Shown here: in pieces, positions 8,920 to 18,051 of the stretch
Layout of the letters: every line of letters begins with the position of its first letter
How positions within the stretch are numbered: the first letter of the stretch is position 1
Assembly (NCBI GenBank): GCA_016871495.1
Contig: VHDF01000023.1
Span: forward strand, 1 to 62,298
Source of the DNA: Verrucomicrobiota bacterium
GTDB lineage: Bacteria > Verrucomicrobiota > Verrucomicrobiia > Limisphaerales > VHDF01
Reading direction: 5' to 3'
Length of the DNA stretch: 62,298 nt
Translations under genes and position numbers: made by a program
The notes under the pieces: generated by a model
The model's input: the letters and a program-made list of their open reading frames with translations, nothing else
Database searches by the model: none
Told to the model about the DNA's origin: nothing

Positions 8920-10386
8920 ATGATCCGCTTCTCTCCCTTGCCATCTTCGAATCTGACTCCGGATCGGATGCGCCGGGTGTGGATCCTTCTCGGGCTGGAA
9001 ATCTTGGGGGTTTTCTTGGGATGCCTGAGCAGCACGGCGGCAACGGGGGATCGCGTCTCGTTGCGTGTGCTTTCCCCCCATAATGAGGCGATTCGATGGG
9101 AATTCGGGCATGGGTTCGCACGTTGGCATGAGCAGCGGTTCGGATATGCGGTGGAGGTGGAATGGCGGGTCATGGGGGGATCCTCGGATTCCTTGCGTTT
9201 TGTCCTGTCCGAATTTGAAGGCAAGCCAAACGGAATCGGGATGGATGTTCTTTTCGGGGGAGGTTCGGAACCTTATCTCATTCTGGCCACCAGAGGGTTG
9301 TTGGAATCCGTGCGTCTGCCGGAGGCTGTGATGGCGGGGATTCCAAGGACGGCTCCTGGGCTCGAAGTGTATGATGCGGGTTTTCGGTGGTATGGGGCGG
9401 CGCTTTCGAGCTTTGGCATTCTGCAGAATCTGGAAGTGCAGCGATGGGCTAAACTCCCACCGGCCAGCCGCTGGCAGGACCTTGCCCACCCTCGATTGGA
9501 GGGTTGGGTGGCCGCGGGCGACCCTCGGAACAGTGGCACCATGAATAATATGTACGAGGCCTTTTTGCAGGCGGAGGGCTGGGATCAAGGATGGCGGACG
9601 CTGGCTCGGATTGCAGGCAATGTTCGTCAATTTGACCGGATTTCGACGATGACCGCGAAGGAGGTGACTTTAGGCGAGGTGGCCTATGGATTCGCGATCG
9701 ACTTTTACGGGTTCACCCAGGTCGCGGCGGCGGGCAAAGACAAAGTCTCTTATGTTTTGCCGGCGGATTTTACGGCGGTCAGTCCTGACGGCATTGGGAT
9801 CTTGAAAGGGACGACTCGCCGGGAATTGGCAGGGCGATTTCTCGAGTACGTCCTTGGCGAGGAAGGTCAGAAATTGTGGTTTCTCCCCAGGGGCCATCCG
9901 GAAGGCGCCCGGCGGTTTTCCATCGATCGGATGGTGGTTCGGCCCGATTTTTATGATCGTTATCGAGGGATGAGTTTGATTGAACACTCGCCGTTCAAAT
10001 TAAAAGAGGGCTTCCGGTATGACACCCAGGTCGCCAAGGCAAGACGGGACGTCGTTGCCGCCTTGTTTGGATCAGTGTTTGTGGACGTGCACGACGAGTT
10101 GAAATCGGCCTGGCGCATCGTGATCCGAAAGGGGATGAAAGCGGAGGACCTTGAGGAATTTGGGCGGGTCCCGGTATCCGCATCGGAAGCCATGCGTTTG
10201 GCGCGGGAAGAATGGAAAGATGCGAGTTTGCGCAACCGATATCGCAATCAATGGCAGCGCTGGGCCTTGGACAAGTATCGCCGATTCACGGATCGAGGAG
10301 AAGGCCTGAAGCCGGGCGAAGTGGGCCGCCAGGGGCGGCAAGTCGGGCCGGATTCCCTCCCATCCACTCGTCCTGAGAACAAATGA
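8920..10386 (+). CDS. Extracellular solute-binding protein, iron/anion ABC type
   Basis: About 488 residues from the ATG at 8920; an ATG at 8968 is equally plausible and would put the hydrophobic leader (RVWILLGLEILGVFLG) at the very N-terminus. The body resembles family-1 periplasmic binding proteins of the Fe(III)/thiosulfate type. Visible signs are the MDVLFGGG segment, the interdomain PRNSGTMNNMYEAFL segment, and VSPDGIGILKGT with EEGQKLWF near the end. It is followed after 20 bases by a matching ATPase gene. A basic C-terminal tail of about 100 residues (370 onward) is longer than usual. No membrane permease gene adjoins the pair, so the transporter must borrow one or the operon is incomplete. 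The ligand is unknown. Confidence 0.75.
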   Translation: MIRFSPLPSSNLTPDRMRRVWILLGLEILGVFLGCLSSTAATGDRVSLRVLSPHNEAIRWEFGHGFARWHEQRFGYAVEVEWRVMGGSSDSLRFVLSEFEGKPNGIGMDVLFGGGSEPYLILATRGLLESVRLPEAVMAGIPRTAPGLEVYDAGFRWYGAALSSFGILQNLEVQRWAKLPPASRWQDLAHPRLEGWVAAGDPRNSGTMNNMYEAFLQAEGWDQGWRTLARIAGNVRQFDRISTMTAKEVTLGEVAYGFAIDFYGFTQVAAAGKDKVSYVLPADFTAVSPDGIGILKGTTRRELAGRFLEYVLGEEGQKLWFLPRGHPEGARRFSIDRMVVRPDFYDRYRGMSLIEHSPFKLKEGFRYDTQVAKARRDVVAALFGSVFVDVHDELKSAWRIVIRKGMKAEDLEEFGRVPVSASEAMRLAREEWKDASLRNRYRNQWQRWALDKYRRFTDRGEGLKPGEVGRQGRQVGPDSLPSTRPENK

Positions 10387-10405
10387 CCCAGGGGCTGCCA
10401 CGGAC

Positions 10406-11458
10406 ATGGACATCACACTCGAGCGCATCACCAAACGATTCGGCGAACAACCCGTGGTCAAAGAAGTCACGTTGCATGTTCCTGCTGGATCGCTCTTTTT
10501 CCTGCTGGGTCCGTCGGGATGCGGCAAAACCACGCTCTTGCGCATGCTGGCAGGATTCGTGGAAGCCGATGAGGGGACGATTCGGTTTGGGGACCGAGAG
10601 ATGTCGGGTGTTCCCGCGCATGAACGGAACACCGGCATGGTGTTTCAAAACTACGCCCTCTGGCCTCATCTCGACGTCCGAAGCAACGTGGGCTACGGGT
10701 TGGAGGTTCGAAAGGTTCCGCGCGAGGAGAAAGACCGCCGCGTTCAGGACGCGCTGAAACGGGTCCGGATGGAGGCGTACGGAGAGCGCCGGCCTACCCA
10801 ACTTTCAGGAGGCCAGCAGCAACGCGTGGCCTTGGCGAGGGCGCTGGTGATTCAGCCTTCGCTTCTCTTGCTGGATGAACCTTTGTCCAATCTCGACGCG
10901 CGTCTGAGAGTGGAATTGAGGGAGGAAATCCGTCGCATTCATGCTGAAACCGGAATCACGACCGTGTACGTAACGCATGATCAGAAGGAGGCGCTCTCCT
11001 TGGCGACTTCGTTGGCGGTCATGAACCGTGGTGAAGTCGTGCAGGTGGGGCATCCCAAATCGATTTATCGAAGTCCCGCGACTCGTTTTGTCGCAGATTT
11101 TGTCGGTGAGACGAATTGGCTCGAGGGGCAGGTGGTGAAAGTTGAGGAGAGTCAGTTATGGGTGGCGACATCCTTGGGGGATTGGAGGACTACAGGGAAA
11201 CGGCGGTGGGCGGTGGGGGAACGGGTTTGGCTTGGATTCAGGCCCGAGGCGGTTCGTTTTGGCCATGCGGAAGAGAATTGTTTCGAGGCGAAAGTTCAGC
11301 GCAGCTCGTATGGAGGCGAGATGGAGGAATACGTTCTCTTGGCAAAGGGAATGCTGAGTATCAGGGCCATTGAACAAAATCCAGACCACGCGCGTCAGAT
11401 AGGCACGGCCACAGTGACGCACGTCCCGGCAGTGGATACGTTCGTGTTACCTTGTTAA
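10406..11458 (+). CDS. ABC transporter ATPase, FbpC/PotA/CysA type with TOBE domain
   Basis: A 350-residue importer ATPase. It shows a Walker A (GPSGCGKTT), Q-loop (MVFQNYALWPHL), signature (LSGGQQQRVALARAL), Walker B (LLLLDEPLSNLD) and H-loop (VYVTHDQKEAL). A TOBE-like regulatory beta domain occupies roughly residues 235-350. It energises import through a permease using the binding protein encoded just upstream (20-bp gap, same operon). The permease itself is not encoded here. The next gene downstream is a sigma factor 45 bases on. Confidence 0.92.
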   Translation: MDITLERITKRFGEQPVVKEVTLHVPAGSLFFLLGPSGCGKTTLLRMLAGFVEADEGTIRFGDREMSGVPAHERNTGMVFQNYALWPHLDVRSNVGYGLEVRKVPREEKDRRVQDALKRVRMEAYGERRPTQLSGGQQQRVALARALVIQPSLLLLDEPLSNLDARLRVELREEIRRIHAETGITTVYVTHDQKEALSLATSLAVMNRGEVVQVGHPKSIYRSPATRFVADFVGETNWLEGQVVKVEESQLWVATSLGDWRTTGKRRWAVGERVWLGFRPEAVRFGHAEENCFEAKVQRSSYGGEMEEYVLLAKGMLSIRAIEQNPDHARQIGTATVTHVPAVDTFVLPC

Positions 11459-11503
11459 GCCGCTCCGCTAAAGGAGCAGCGAAGATCTGATCTCAAGAAT
11501 GAC

Positions 11504-12556
11504 TTGGGTGGGCTCGTCTCCACTCCTCGACGCAGGCTGACCCCTTGCGCTTCCCGCACGGTCCGGACACGGGTGCCGATCCCCAAGATCCGCGCCAATT
11601 CCACGCATCTCGAGGCGTCCGCAACGGAATTGACGGTCACCGCGATTGATCCTCGGGTAGCGCTGGCGGCGCCCGCTCAGCCTTGTCCAGCACCAACCGC
11701 CGAGGTCAGTGTCAGAACCGAAAGGCACCCCTACGATGGAGAAACTTCGATGCGGCTCTACCTTCAGGAAATCGGCAAAGTGCCTTTGCTGACGCCCGAG
11801 GAAGAAATCGCGCTGGCCGCCCGCATCAAAAAAGGGGACAAGCAAGCGCGCGAACACATGATCCGAGCCAACCTGCGCTTGGTGGTGAAGATTGCGCATG
11901 ACTACGAGGGGTTGGGCCTGCCGATGCTGAATCTCATCAATGAAGGCAACATCGGCTTGATGAAAGCCGTGGAGCGATTCGATCCCTCGAAGGGTGGCAA
12001 GCTTTCGACCTATGGCGCCTGGTGGATCAAGCAATCGATCAAGCGAGGCTTGGCCAATCAGTCGAAGACCATTCGTTTGCCCGTGCACTTGGTGGACAAG
12101 ATTTCGCGCATGCGGAAAACGGCGATGAAGCTGCAGGAACTGACGGGCCGGGAACCGACGGATCATGAACTGGCGGAAGAAATGGGCATGACCGCATCCC
12201 GCGTGGCGCATTTGCGGTCGGCGGCGATTCGGCCGGCCTCTTTGGACGCCCCGATCGGGGACGATGAACAGAACACGTTTTCGGAAGTGGTTCCGGACGA
12301 GAACGCGGATACGCCTTATGAATCACTGGAGGAGAAGACGGTCCAGTTGATGCTGGCGGAGACGATGAAGACCTTGGACGCCCGGGAGGCAACCATCATT
12401 CGTTATCGGTTCGGTCTGGACGGAGGCCCGGAGCGGACGCTCGAGGAAGTGGGCGAGCGTTTTGGGGTCACCCGGGAGCGGGTTCGCCAGATTCAGAACA
12501 TCGCGTTGCGGAAGATGCGCAAAGTGATTGAACGCGTCGAGGCGGTTCGAACATAG
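11504..12556 (+). CDS. RNA polymerase sigma-70 family factor (RpoD/SigA-like, short N-terminus)
   Basis: A 350-residue sigma factor. The conserved part begins near residue 82 (region 1.2, MRLYLQEIGKVPLLTPEEE). Region 2 follows (ANLRLVVKIAHDYEG, NEGNIGLMKAVERFDP, STYGAWWIKQSIKR), then region 3 and region 4 with a helix-turn-helix (TLEEVGERFGVTRERVRQI). It lacks the long region 1.1 and insert of large primary sigmas, so a group-2 alternative factor is possible. The first 80 residues are Pro/Ala-rich and poorly conserved. The TTG at 11504 is only the longest option and the true start is uncertain. apt follows 23 bases later on the same strand. Confidence 0.9.
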   Translation: MGGLVSTPRRRLTPCASRTVRTRVPIPKIRANSTHLEASATELTVTAIDPRVALAAPAQPCPAPTAEVSVRTERHPYDGETSMRLYLQEIGKVPLLTPEEEIALAARIKKGDKQAREHMIRANLRLVVKIAHDYEGLGLPMLNLINEGNIGLMKAVERFDPSKGGKLSTYGAWWIKQSIKRGLANQSKTIRLPVHLVDKISRMRKTAMKLQELTGREPTDHELAEEMGMTASRVAHLRSAAIRPASLDAPIGDDEQNTFSEVVPDENADTPYESLEEKTVQLMLAETMKTLDAREATIIRYRFGLDGGPERTLEEVGERFGVTRERVRQIQNIALRKMRKVIERVEAVRT

Positions 12557-12579
12557 TCGGCGGCATTCGACCGCCGACC

Positions 12580-13128
12580 ATGACCGCATCACCCGTTTCA
12601 ACCGACGATCTGCGCAGCGCGATTCGGAACGTGCCTGACTTTCCGAAGCCCGGCATTCAGTTCAAGGACATCACGCCCTTGCTCCAGGATGCCCGGTTGC
12701 TGGCGGGCGCTGTGGAGATGCTGGCCGGCAGTCATGCCCGTGGGGGGGTGGACTTCGTGGCCGGGATCGACGCCCGGGGATTCATTTTTGCCTCCGCGGT
12801 CGCCACCCGGCTGCGTGCGGGTTTCGTGCCCATTCGTAAGAAAGGCAAACTGCCCTGGCGGACGCATGAGCAGAGCTATGCCCTCGAATACGGCGAGAAT
12901 ACCATCGCCTTGCACGAGGACGCAGTGCGCGCCGGTTCCCGCGTCTTCCTGGTGGATGATTTGCTTGCCACGGGGGGGACGGCGGGGGCGGCGGTGCAAC
13001 TTCTGCAAAAGGTGGGCGCCTGCATCGTGGAGGTCGCATTCCTGATCGAGTTGGATTTTCTGGACGGACGCCAACGTCTTCCGGGAGTTCCTGTTCGTTC
13101 GATCCTTCACTACTCATCCCCGCACTGA
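12580..13128 (+). CDS. apt: Adenine phosphoribosyltransferase
   Basis: A 182-residue salvage enzyme that converts adenine and PRPP to AMP and pyrophosphate in the cytoplasm. The N-terminus has the typical IRNVPDFPKPGIQFKDITPL segment. The PRPP-binding loop VDDLLATGGTAGA sits at residues 125-137. Length and motif order match bacterial Apt throughout. It lies between a sigma factor and a glycosyltransferase on the same strand. Confidence 0.96.
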   Translation: MTASPVSTDDLRSAIRNVPDFPKPGIQFKDITPLLQDARLLAGAVEMLAGSHARGGVDFVAGIDARGFIFASAVATRLRAGFVPIRKKGKLPWRTHEQSYALEYGENTIALHEDAVRAGSRVFLVDDLLATGGTAGAAVQLLQKVGACIVEVAFLIELDFLDGRQRLPGVPVRSILHYSSPH

Positions 13129-13135
13129 GACCGGT

Positions 13136-14665
13136 GTGGATTCCTCGAAATCGGAACGTGAGCTAGGATATGGTCGGTGGGGCTACGCGTTGATTTGGGC
13201 AGTCTGTGTGGTGCGCTGGGTATATCTGGCGTCCGGGCGCATTGAGTTGAGTGAGGACGAGGCGTATCAATGGCTATGGTCCAAGCATTGGGCGCTTTCC
13301 TATTATAGCAAACCACCGTTGATCGCCTGGAGTCACGGGTTGGGAACCGCGCTTTGGGGAGACGTTGAATTCGGATTGCGATTCCTTTCCCCGTTGTTGA
13401 CGGCTTTGGGGCTGACGGTCTTGTTGTGCTTTCTCTCGCGGGAGGCCTGTCCCAGAGCCGGATTCTGGCTGGTCATGGCGGCCACGGTCACGCCCTTGCT
13501 GGGGGTGGGTGCGATCCTGATGACGGTCGATCCACTGAATGTGTTTTTTTGGACCCTCGCGATGGTGGCCGGTTATTATGCGCTGCAGAGGGACTGCTGG
13601 AAGTGGTGGGGATTGGCCGGATTGGCGATGGGTTTTGGTTTCCTGAGCAAGTATACGGCCTTGTTCCAATGGCTTTCGTTTGCGATTTGTTTGGTTTCCT
13701 CGGCGGAAGCGAAGCGAGCCTGGCGGCGGCCGGGTTTGTATCTGGCTTTGGGCATTCAAGCATTGTTCTTTTTGCCCGTGCTCTGGTGGAACCATCACCA
13801 TGGCTGGATCACCCTGACACATCTGCACGAGCGGGCGGGATTGGATCGCGCGTGGACGTTCACCACGCGTTTTCTGGTGGATTTCCTCGTGGTGGAGCCC
13901 CTGCTGCTCCATCCGCTCTTTTTTGCCGGCATGGTGGGCGCCGCCCTCTTCGTGATGCGCAAACCGCCGCGGAGAGCGCTCGAGACCTATCTCCTGATCA
14001 TGGGAGCTCCGATTTTCTTGTTTTACCTGGTCTATACGCTTCGAGCACGGGTGCAGCCGAATTGGATTGCTCCCTCGATTCTCCCCTTGCTGGCATTGAT
14101 GGCGGTTTATTGGGAGCGCCGGGATCGGGAAGGTGCGAAGTGGGTGGGCTTGGCGGGTAAGATTGGAGTAGCCGCGCTGATCCTTCCGCTCATGCTTGCC
14201 CACGATACGGACCTGATCGCAAAGTTCACGGGAATCGCATTGCCCGCGAAGGCGGATCCCTTGAGACGACTTCGTGGATGGTCGGAAATGGCGCGCCTGG
14301 TGGACACCGAGAAGCGCCGGCTTGAGGCGGACGGTGCTCCGTGGTTCGTCATCGGGGAACATTACGGTACGACGAGCCTGCTCTCATTCTACACGCCGGG
14401 AGCGCGCGGAAAAGAGTCATCGGAGCGCGGGATCTTTTTTCGGAGTTCGGATGTTCCACTGAACCAGTTCTATTTTTGGCCGGGCTATCGGGATCGGAAA
14501 GGCCAGAACGCCCTGTTTGTGCAGCAAGTCAAGGAACCGCATGAACCTCCGCCGAGTTTGGTGGCGGAATTTGAGGCCGTGACCGATCTAGGGGTGCGCG
14601 AGGTCTTGTATGGTGGAAGGGTTTTCCATCGGATCCAACTTTTTGCCTGCCGTCGGCTTCAGTAA
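13136..14665 (+). CDS. ArnT/PMT-like (GT39 family) membrane glycosyltransferase
   Basis: A 509-residue polytopic membrane protein. After a first membrane helix comes an acidic loop (SEDEAYQW) followed by YYSKPPLIAW. This is the signature arrangement of GT39/ArnT-type enzymes, which take sugars from polyprenyl phosphate and transfer them outside the membrane. About ten hydrophobic helices follow up to residue 350. The remaining 150 residues form a soluble extracytoplasmic domain. GTG at 13136, 7 bases after the apt stop, is the likely start. The acceptor (lipid A, protein or wall polymer) cannot be told. Confidence 0.82.
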   Translation: MDSSKSERELGYGRWGYALIWAVCVVRWVYLASGRIELSEDEAYQWLWSKHWALSYYSKPPLIAWSHGLGTALWGDVEFGLRFLSPLLTALGLTVLLCFLSREACPRAGFWLVMAATVTPLLGVGAILMTVDPLNVFFWTLAMVAGYYALQRDCWKWWGLAGLAMGFGFLSKYTALFQWLSFAICLVSSAEAKRAWRRPGLYLALGIQALFFLPVLWWNHHHGWITLTHLHERAGLDRAWTFTTRFLVDFLVVEPLLLHPLFFAGMVGAALFVMRKPPRRALETYLLIMGAPIFLFYLVYTLRARVQPNWIAPSILPLLALMAVYWERRDREGAKWVGLAGKIGVAALILPLMLAHDTDLIAKFTGIALPAKADPLRRLRGWSEMARLVDTEKRRLEADGAPWFVIGEHYGTTSLLSFYTPGARGKESSERGIFFRSSDVPLNQFYFWPGYRDRKGQNALFVQQVKEPHEPPPSLVAEFEAVTDLGVREVLYGGRVFHRIQLFACRRLQ

Positions 14666-14670
14666 GGAGG

Positions 14671-15558
14671 ATGACCATGCGGCTTTGCCACGCCATCGTG
14701 CCGGTCCAGGACTATGACTTGGACGCCACGTTGGATTCAGGCCAGGTCTTTGGATTTCGGGCCACGCCTTCGGGATGGGAAGGTTCCGTGAGCTCCTGCT
14801 GGATGCGATTATGCGGACGCGACCAATCCATCGAAATCGAATGGATGGGAAACTCCACCGGGGAGGCGGTGCCGGCTGAGATTCTGGATTTTCTGGGTGC
14901 CGGCGTGTCCTTGGGTCCGATTCTTTCGAGTTTTCCGCAAGATGCGGTCATGCGCCGGGCGGTGGCGGCCTGCCGGGGATTGCGCCTCCTCAAGCAAGAT
15001 CCATGGACGTGTTTGGCATCGTTCATCCTTTCCTCGACCAAGCAAATTACCCAGATCAAGCAGATCTACGCCGCCCTGTGCCTGCGCTTAGGAGACCGAT
15101 TGAGAGCGCCGCCAGACGCGGAAGTGCGGCACGCGTTTCCGTTGCCCGAAGCGGTGGTGAGGGCGGGTGAGAAAGTGGTGCGCGAGTGCAAAGCCGGTTT
15201 CCGGGCGGCTTATTTGGTGGAGGCGGCAAGGCGCGTTTTGACGGGTGAGTTCCGGTTGGGCGAATTGGCGAATCTGCCGATCGCCGAAGCGCGGGCGGAA
15301 TTGATGAACTTGCCTGGAGTGGGACCCAAAGTGGCGGACTGTGTCCTCCTGTTCACAGGAGCCCATGCGGAGGCCTTTCCGGTGGACGTTTGGATCGCCA
15401 GGGCGCTCCGAGAATTGTATTTCCAGGGAAAGCTCGTGTCCTTGGATCAACTGCGAGAATTTGCGGCCCGTCATTTCGGTCCGCACGGCGGTTATGCCCA
15501 GCAGTATCTGTTTCACTACGCCCGGGTGCATGGCATGCCGTGGGAGGCTCCGGCATGA
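14671..15558 (+). CDS. ogg: 8-oxoguanine DNA glycosylase/lyase, OGG1 type
   Basis: A 295-residue base-excision enzyme that removes 8-oxo-G opposite C and nicks the strand. It has the OGG N-terminal beta domain (FDLDxTLDSGQVFGFR-like start), the helix-hairpin-helix LPGVGPKVADC with catalytic Lys220, and the conserved PVDVWI with Asp239. OGG1-type enzymes are a eukaryote-like family scattered in bacteria, where MutM is more usual. It begins only 5 bases after the glycosyltransferase stop and shares an ATGA overlap with the ComB-like gene, so it is part of a co-transcribed block. Confidence 0.92.
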   Translation: MTMRLCHAIVPVQDYDLDATLDSGQVFGFRATPSGWEGSVSSCWMRLCGRDQSIEIEWMGNSTGEAVPAEILDFLGAGVSLGPILSSFPQDAVMRRAVAACRGLRLLKQDPWTCLASFILSSTKQITQIKQIYAALCLRLGDRLRAPPDAEVRHAFPLPEAVVRAGEKVVRECKAGFRAAYLVEAARRVLTGEFRLGELANLPIAEARAELMNLPGVGPKVADCVLLFTGAHAEAFPVDVWIARALRELYFQGKLVSLDQLREFAARHFGPHGGYAQQYLFHYARVHGMPWEAPA

Positions 15559-16337
15559 TGCCGGTGCCGCGTGAACCTATGAAATCGAAATGGGATGTTT
15601 TGTTCAGTCCGGCCGAGTTTCAGGCCCTTTCACCTGATGCTCTCGCAGGAGTTGTCTGCGTGGTGTTCGACGTGCTGAGGGCGACGTCGACGATGGTCAC
15701 CGCCCTGGCTAACGGAGCGATGGAGGTTGTTCCGGTGCGGTCGATCGAGGAGGCCGTGGGCTGGCGGTTGCATGATCCGGAAGTTTTGCTGGGTGGGGAG
15801 CGGGGCGGCGTCAGGATTTCCGCCGCTCTGTCGGGCGGCGTCGAATTCGATTTAGGTAACTCTCCGCGTGAGTACACGCGGGAAAAGGTCGCGGACCGAC
15901 GCGTCGTTATGACCACGACCAACGGGACCCGTGCGCTGCGTGCTTGCGCAGGCGCTCAGCGGACATTCGTAGGCGCCTTGCGGAACAGGGCGGCGCTGGC
16001 AGCGCGGTTGCGGGATCTGAAACCGGGTCGGCTCCTTCTGGTCTGCAGTGGGACGGGGGAGGAATCCGCAATGGAGGACGTTTTGAGTGCCGGGGCGTTG
16101 GCCGCGATGGTGGCCGACGTTGCGCGAGACGACGCCAGGTTGGGCGATGGCTGGCGGATGGCGCTGGCGTTGTACGAATCCGCGCGAAGCAACCTGGCGA
16201 AGGCTTTGGCGGAGACCAAGAACGGATTGCGTTTGGCGGCGATGGAGGAGTTGGCTCCGGATATCGAGGTGTGCGCGAGGCTGGACGACCTGGAGTTTGT
16301 GCCTTGGCTGGACGAAAGAGGACATGTTCGGATTTGA
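15555..16337 (+). CDS. comB: 2-phosphosulfolactate phosphatase (ComB family)
   Basis: A 260-residue ComB-like protein. In methanogens the family dephosphorylates 2-phosphosulfolactate in coenzyme M synthesis; in bacteria the substrate is usually untested. Features seen are the early VVCVVFDVLRATSTM motif, LLGGERGG, the FDLGNSPREY segment and MTTTNGTRAL. The ATG at 15555 overlaps the upstream TGA as ATGA, which fixes the start; the longer open frame from 15390 is spurious. Another ATG lies at 15579 (MKSKW). No other coenzyme M or sulfolactate genes are nearby. Confidence 0.9.
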   Translation: MMPVPREPMKSKWDVLFSPAEFQALSPDALAGVVCVVFDVLRATSTMVTALANGAMEVVPVRSIEEAVGWRLHDPEVLLGGERGGVRISAALSGGVEFDLGNSPREYTREKVADRRVVMTTTNGTRALRACAGAQRTFVGALRNRAALAARLRDLKPGRLLLVCSGTGEESAMEDVLSAGALAAMVADVARDDARLGDGWRMALALYESARSNLAKALAETKNGLRLAAMEELAPDIEVCARLDDLEFVPWLDERGHVRI

Positions 16338-16436
16338 CTGATCCGTGGGTGAGGGGAGGGATTTCGAGTATGCAGACTTGCTGCATGAAAGGGTTGGTTG
16401 GCGATTGAGCATGGGTGCGTGGTGGGCTTGCGGCCG

Positions 16437-16564
16437 TGCATCCCGATGTTGTTGGTAGGGCGGGCCTGTCCCAGCCCGCCGTCCACTGGATGCAAAACAT
16501 CATGCTCCGGCGGCGCGCCGAGACGGACGCGCCCTACCTGCATCACCGGCAACATCGGGATGCA
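16437..16564 (+). repeat. 128-bp element with terminal inverted repeats, copy B
   Basis: A complete copy bounded by perfect 15-bp inverted ends (TGCATCCCGATGTTG / CAACATCGGGATGCA). Inner inverted segments are present as well (GGTAGGGCG / CGCCCTACC, and GGCGGGC with GCCCGCC). It differs from the inverted copy at 37585-37712 at only three positions. It encodes nothing and sits between the ComB-like gene and tRNA-Pro. Confidence 0.92.
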
Positions 16565-16659
16565 TCGGGCTTGCGGGCGATTGTTGAAAAGGGGTTGAAA
16601 TCGGGAGTGGGGTCCTTAGAATGAGCATTCCGCAGCCGGTTTACCGGAGGCGCAATGGC

Positions 16660-16736
16660 CGGGACGTAGCGTAGCTTGGTAGCGCGTCTGAATGGGGTTC
16701 AGAAGGTCGTGAGTTCAAATCTCACCGTCCCGACCA
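16660..16736 (+). tRNA. tRNA-Pro (anticodon GGG)
   Basis: A full cloverleaf. The acceptor stem CGGGACG pairs with CGTCCCG. The anticodon stem TCTGA/TCAGA encloses the loop ATGGGGT, giving anticodon GGG. The T arm contains GTTCAAATC, and an encoded CCA follows the discriminator A. It reads codon CCC. Confidence 0.96.
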
Positions 16737-17906
16737 TTTTCTTGCCGGGGAGGGCAGAAAGCTCACAAGGTCTGAACACTCCTTAAAACGTCAGAATCCC
16801 CCGGAAACCAACGACTTGCCCGCCTAGAATCCTGGAATGGAGGTTTGGGACGCCAACCGTCCACCAACCCCCAAACGGGCAAAGGTTTGGTACGATTGAG
16901 CCAAATGGGCAGAACGCTCGGTCCGGTCGAGGACCCTGGGGACAGAGCCATCATGTTTTCCTCGCGGGTTCATGATCCCAACCTTCGAATCGAATGATGA
17001 GACAGGAATGGAATGGTATCTCACGGAGTCACGAAAGCACGGAGATGGGGGAACATGCTTGAACCGGTGGCGGCGTGAGTGAGACAGGTCTCAGATGCTT
17101 TCTCTCGGTGCCTTCGTGAGAGCCGTCCGACCTCACGGTGCGACCCAGTAGAGTTTAACTTCATTTACAGGCCGCTGGCTCAGCACGGGCATCACACCGT
17201 TTTCCCTCTCGCCCCGCGAGGCACGAGTGGGGAGAGAGCCGGAGAGAGGGGCATTCTCAGCCTGCCCCTCTCCTCGGTCCTCTGCCCGCTCATGCTTCGC
17301 AGGAAGAGGAAGTAGTTCTTTGGGGACTGAGATCTCGAATCCTATCCCGAGATCACGATGGTGCCCATGGCGCCGTGTTACGGGTTGGGTGAGAGGATCT
17401 TGCTTTTCCTCACGCAAAGGACGCAAAGAAAACGTCGAGGGGAAAGTCCGATGGTGACAGCGATCTCGGAGATGATCCCAATCTTGCCCCATCTCCCTCG
17501 TCGCTGTCTTCATGAACTTCGGTGATTCCGCCGATGGTTTGAACCCGGCATGAAGCCGTGACCTTCGGAGCGCGCCGTTCACGGCGCCACATCGTGGACA
17601 GCGTGACGGCGTGGTTGGGCCGAGGAGTCTGGAACAGGGGAGGCGCTGGGGACAGGGGGCGAAGATCTCGGGTTCGATTCTTCGTGGCGGGCGTGCTGGA
17701 CGGCGCGTCACTGTGTCGCGTCGTTCGGGCTAAACATTGATGAGCAACTCGCGCACCTCCGGCAGCTCGGTCGCGTGTTTCCTGGTCGAAACCGAGCGAG
17801 GGCGATTTCTTGATTCACATGGACGAAGCGGCGTGGCTGATGCCTTAGCGTTCGACGCGGTGTGGGCCACGAGCGCTGGGAAAGCGGTCTGAGAGGAGAT
17901 GGAAAA
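16737..17906. other. Gene-poor stretch between the two tRNA genes
   Basis: No convincing coding frame: frames here are short, have odd composition and lack recognisable motifs. It holds common dispersed fragments such as a G/A-rich GGAGAGAGCCGGAGAGAGG block near 17230, CACGCAAAGGACGCAAAG near 17410, and a short hairpin GCGCCGTTCACGGCGC near 17570. I interpret it as decayed intergenic repeat material. Confidence 0.5.
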
Positions 17907-17980
17907 TGGAGCGGGTGGTGGGAATCGAACCCACGTAGCCAGCTTGGAAGGCTGGAACTCTACCATTGAGCTACACCCGC
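17907..17980 (-). tRNA. tRNA-Gly (anticodon UCC)
   Basis: Reading on the minus strand, the acceptor GCGGGTG pairs with CACCCGC. The anticodon stem CCAGC/GCTGG encloses loop CTTCCAA, giving anticodon TCC (UCC). The T arm has GGTTCGATTCC, and an encoded CCA follows discriminator T. It is divergent from the dihydroorotase gene. Confidence 0.96.
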
Positions 17981-18051
17981 ACCGTTAAGGTTTCGGCATG
18001 ATACGTGCCGGACTTGAGTTGTCAATCAGGCTCCGTGTAGACTCGAGGCTC

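Noticed and set aside
8104-9630. 508-codon minus-strand frame
   Set aside because: Antisense to the YugP-like and binding-protein genes, crossing a strong terminator.
13274-14362. Long minus-strand frame of 362 codons
   Set aside because: It lies wholly inside the GT39-like gene in antisense, is rich in Arg/Gln/His and has no domain; it is a GC-skew shadow.
15907-16555. Minus-strand frames sharing the peptide GWDRPALPTTSG with frames at 6724 and 37510
   Set aside because: The shared peptide is the translation of the 128-bp element, not a conserved protein.
17133-17711. 192-codon minus-strand frame as a gene
   Set aside because: Made of low-complexity Arg/Pro/Ser sequence crossing dispersed repeat fragments; no start signal or motif.
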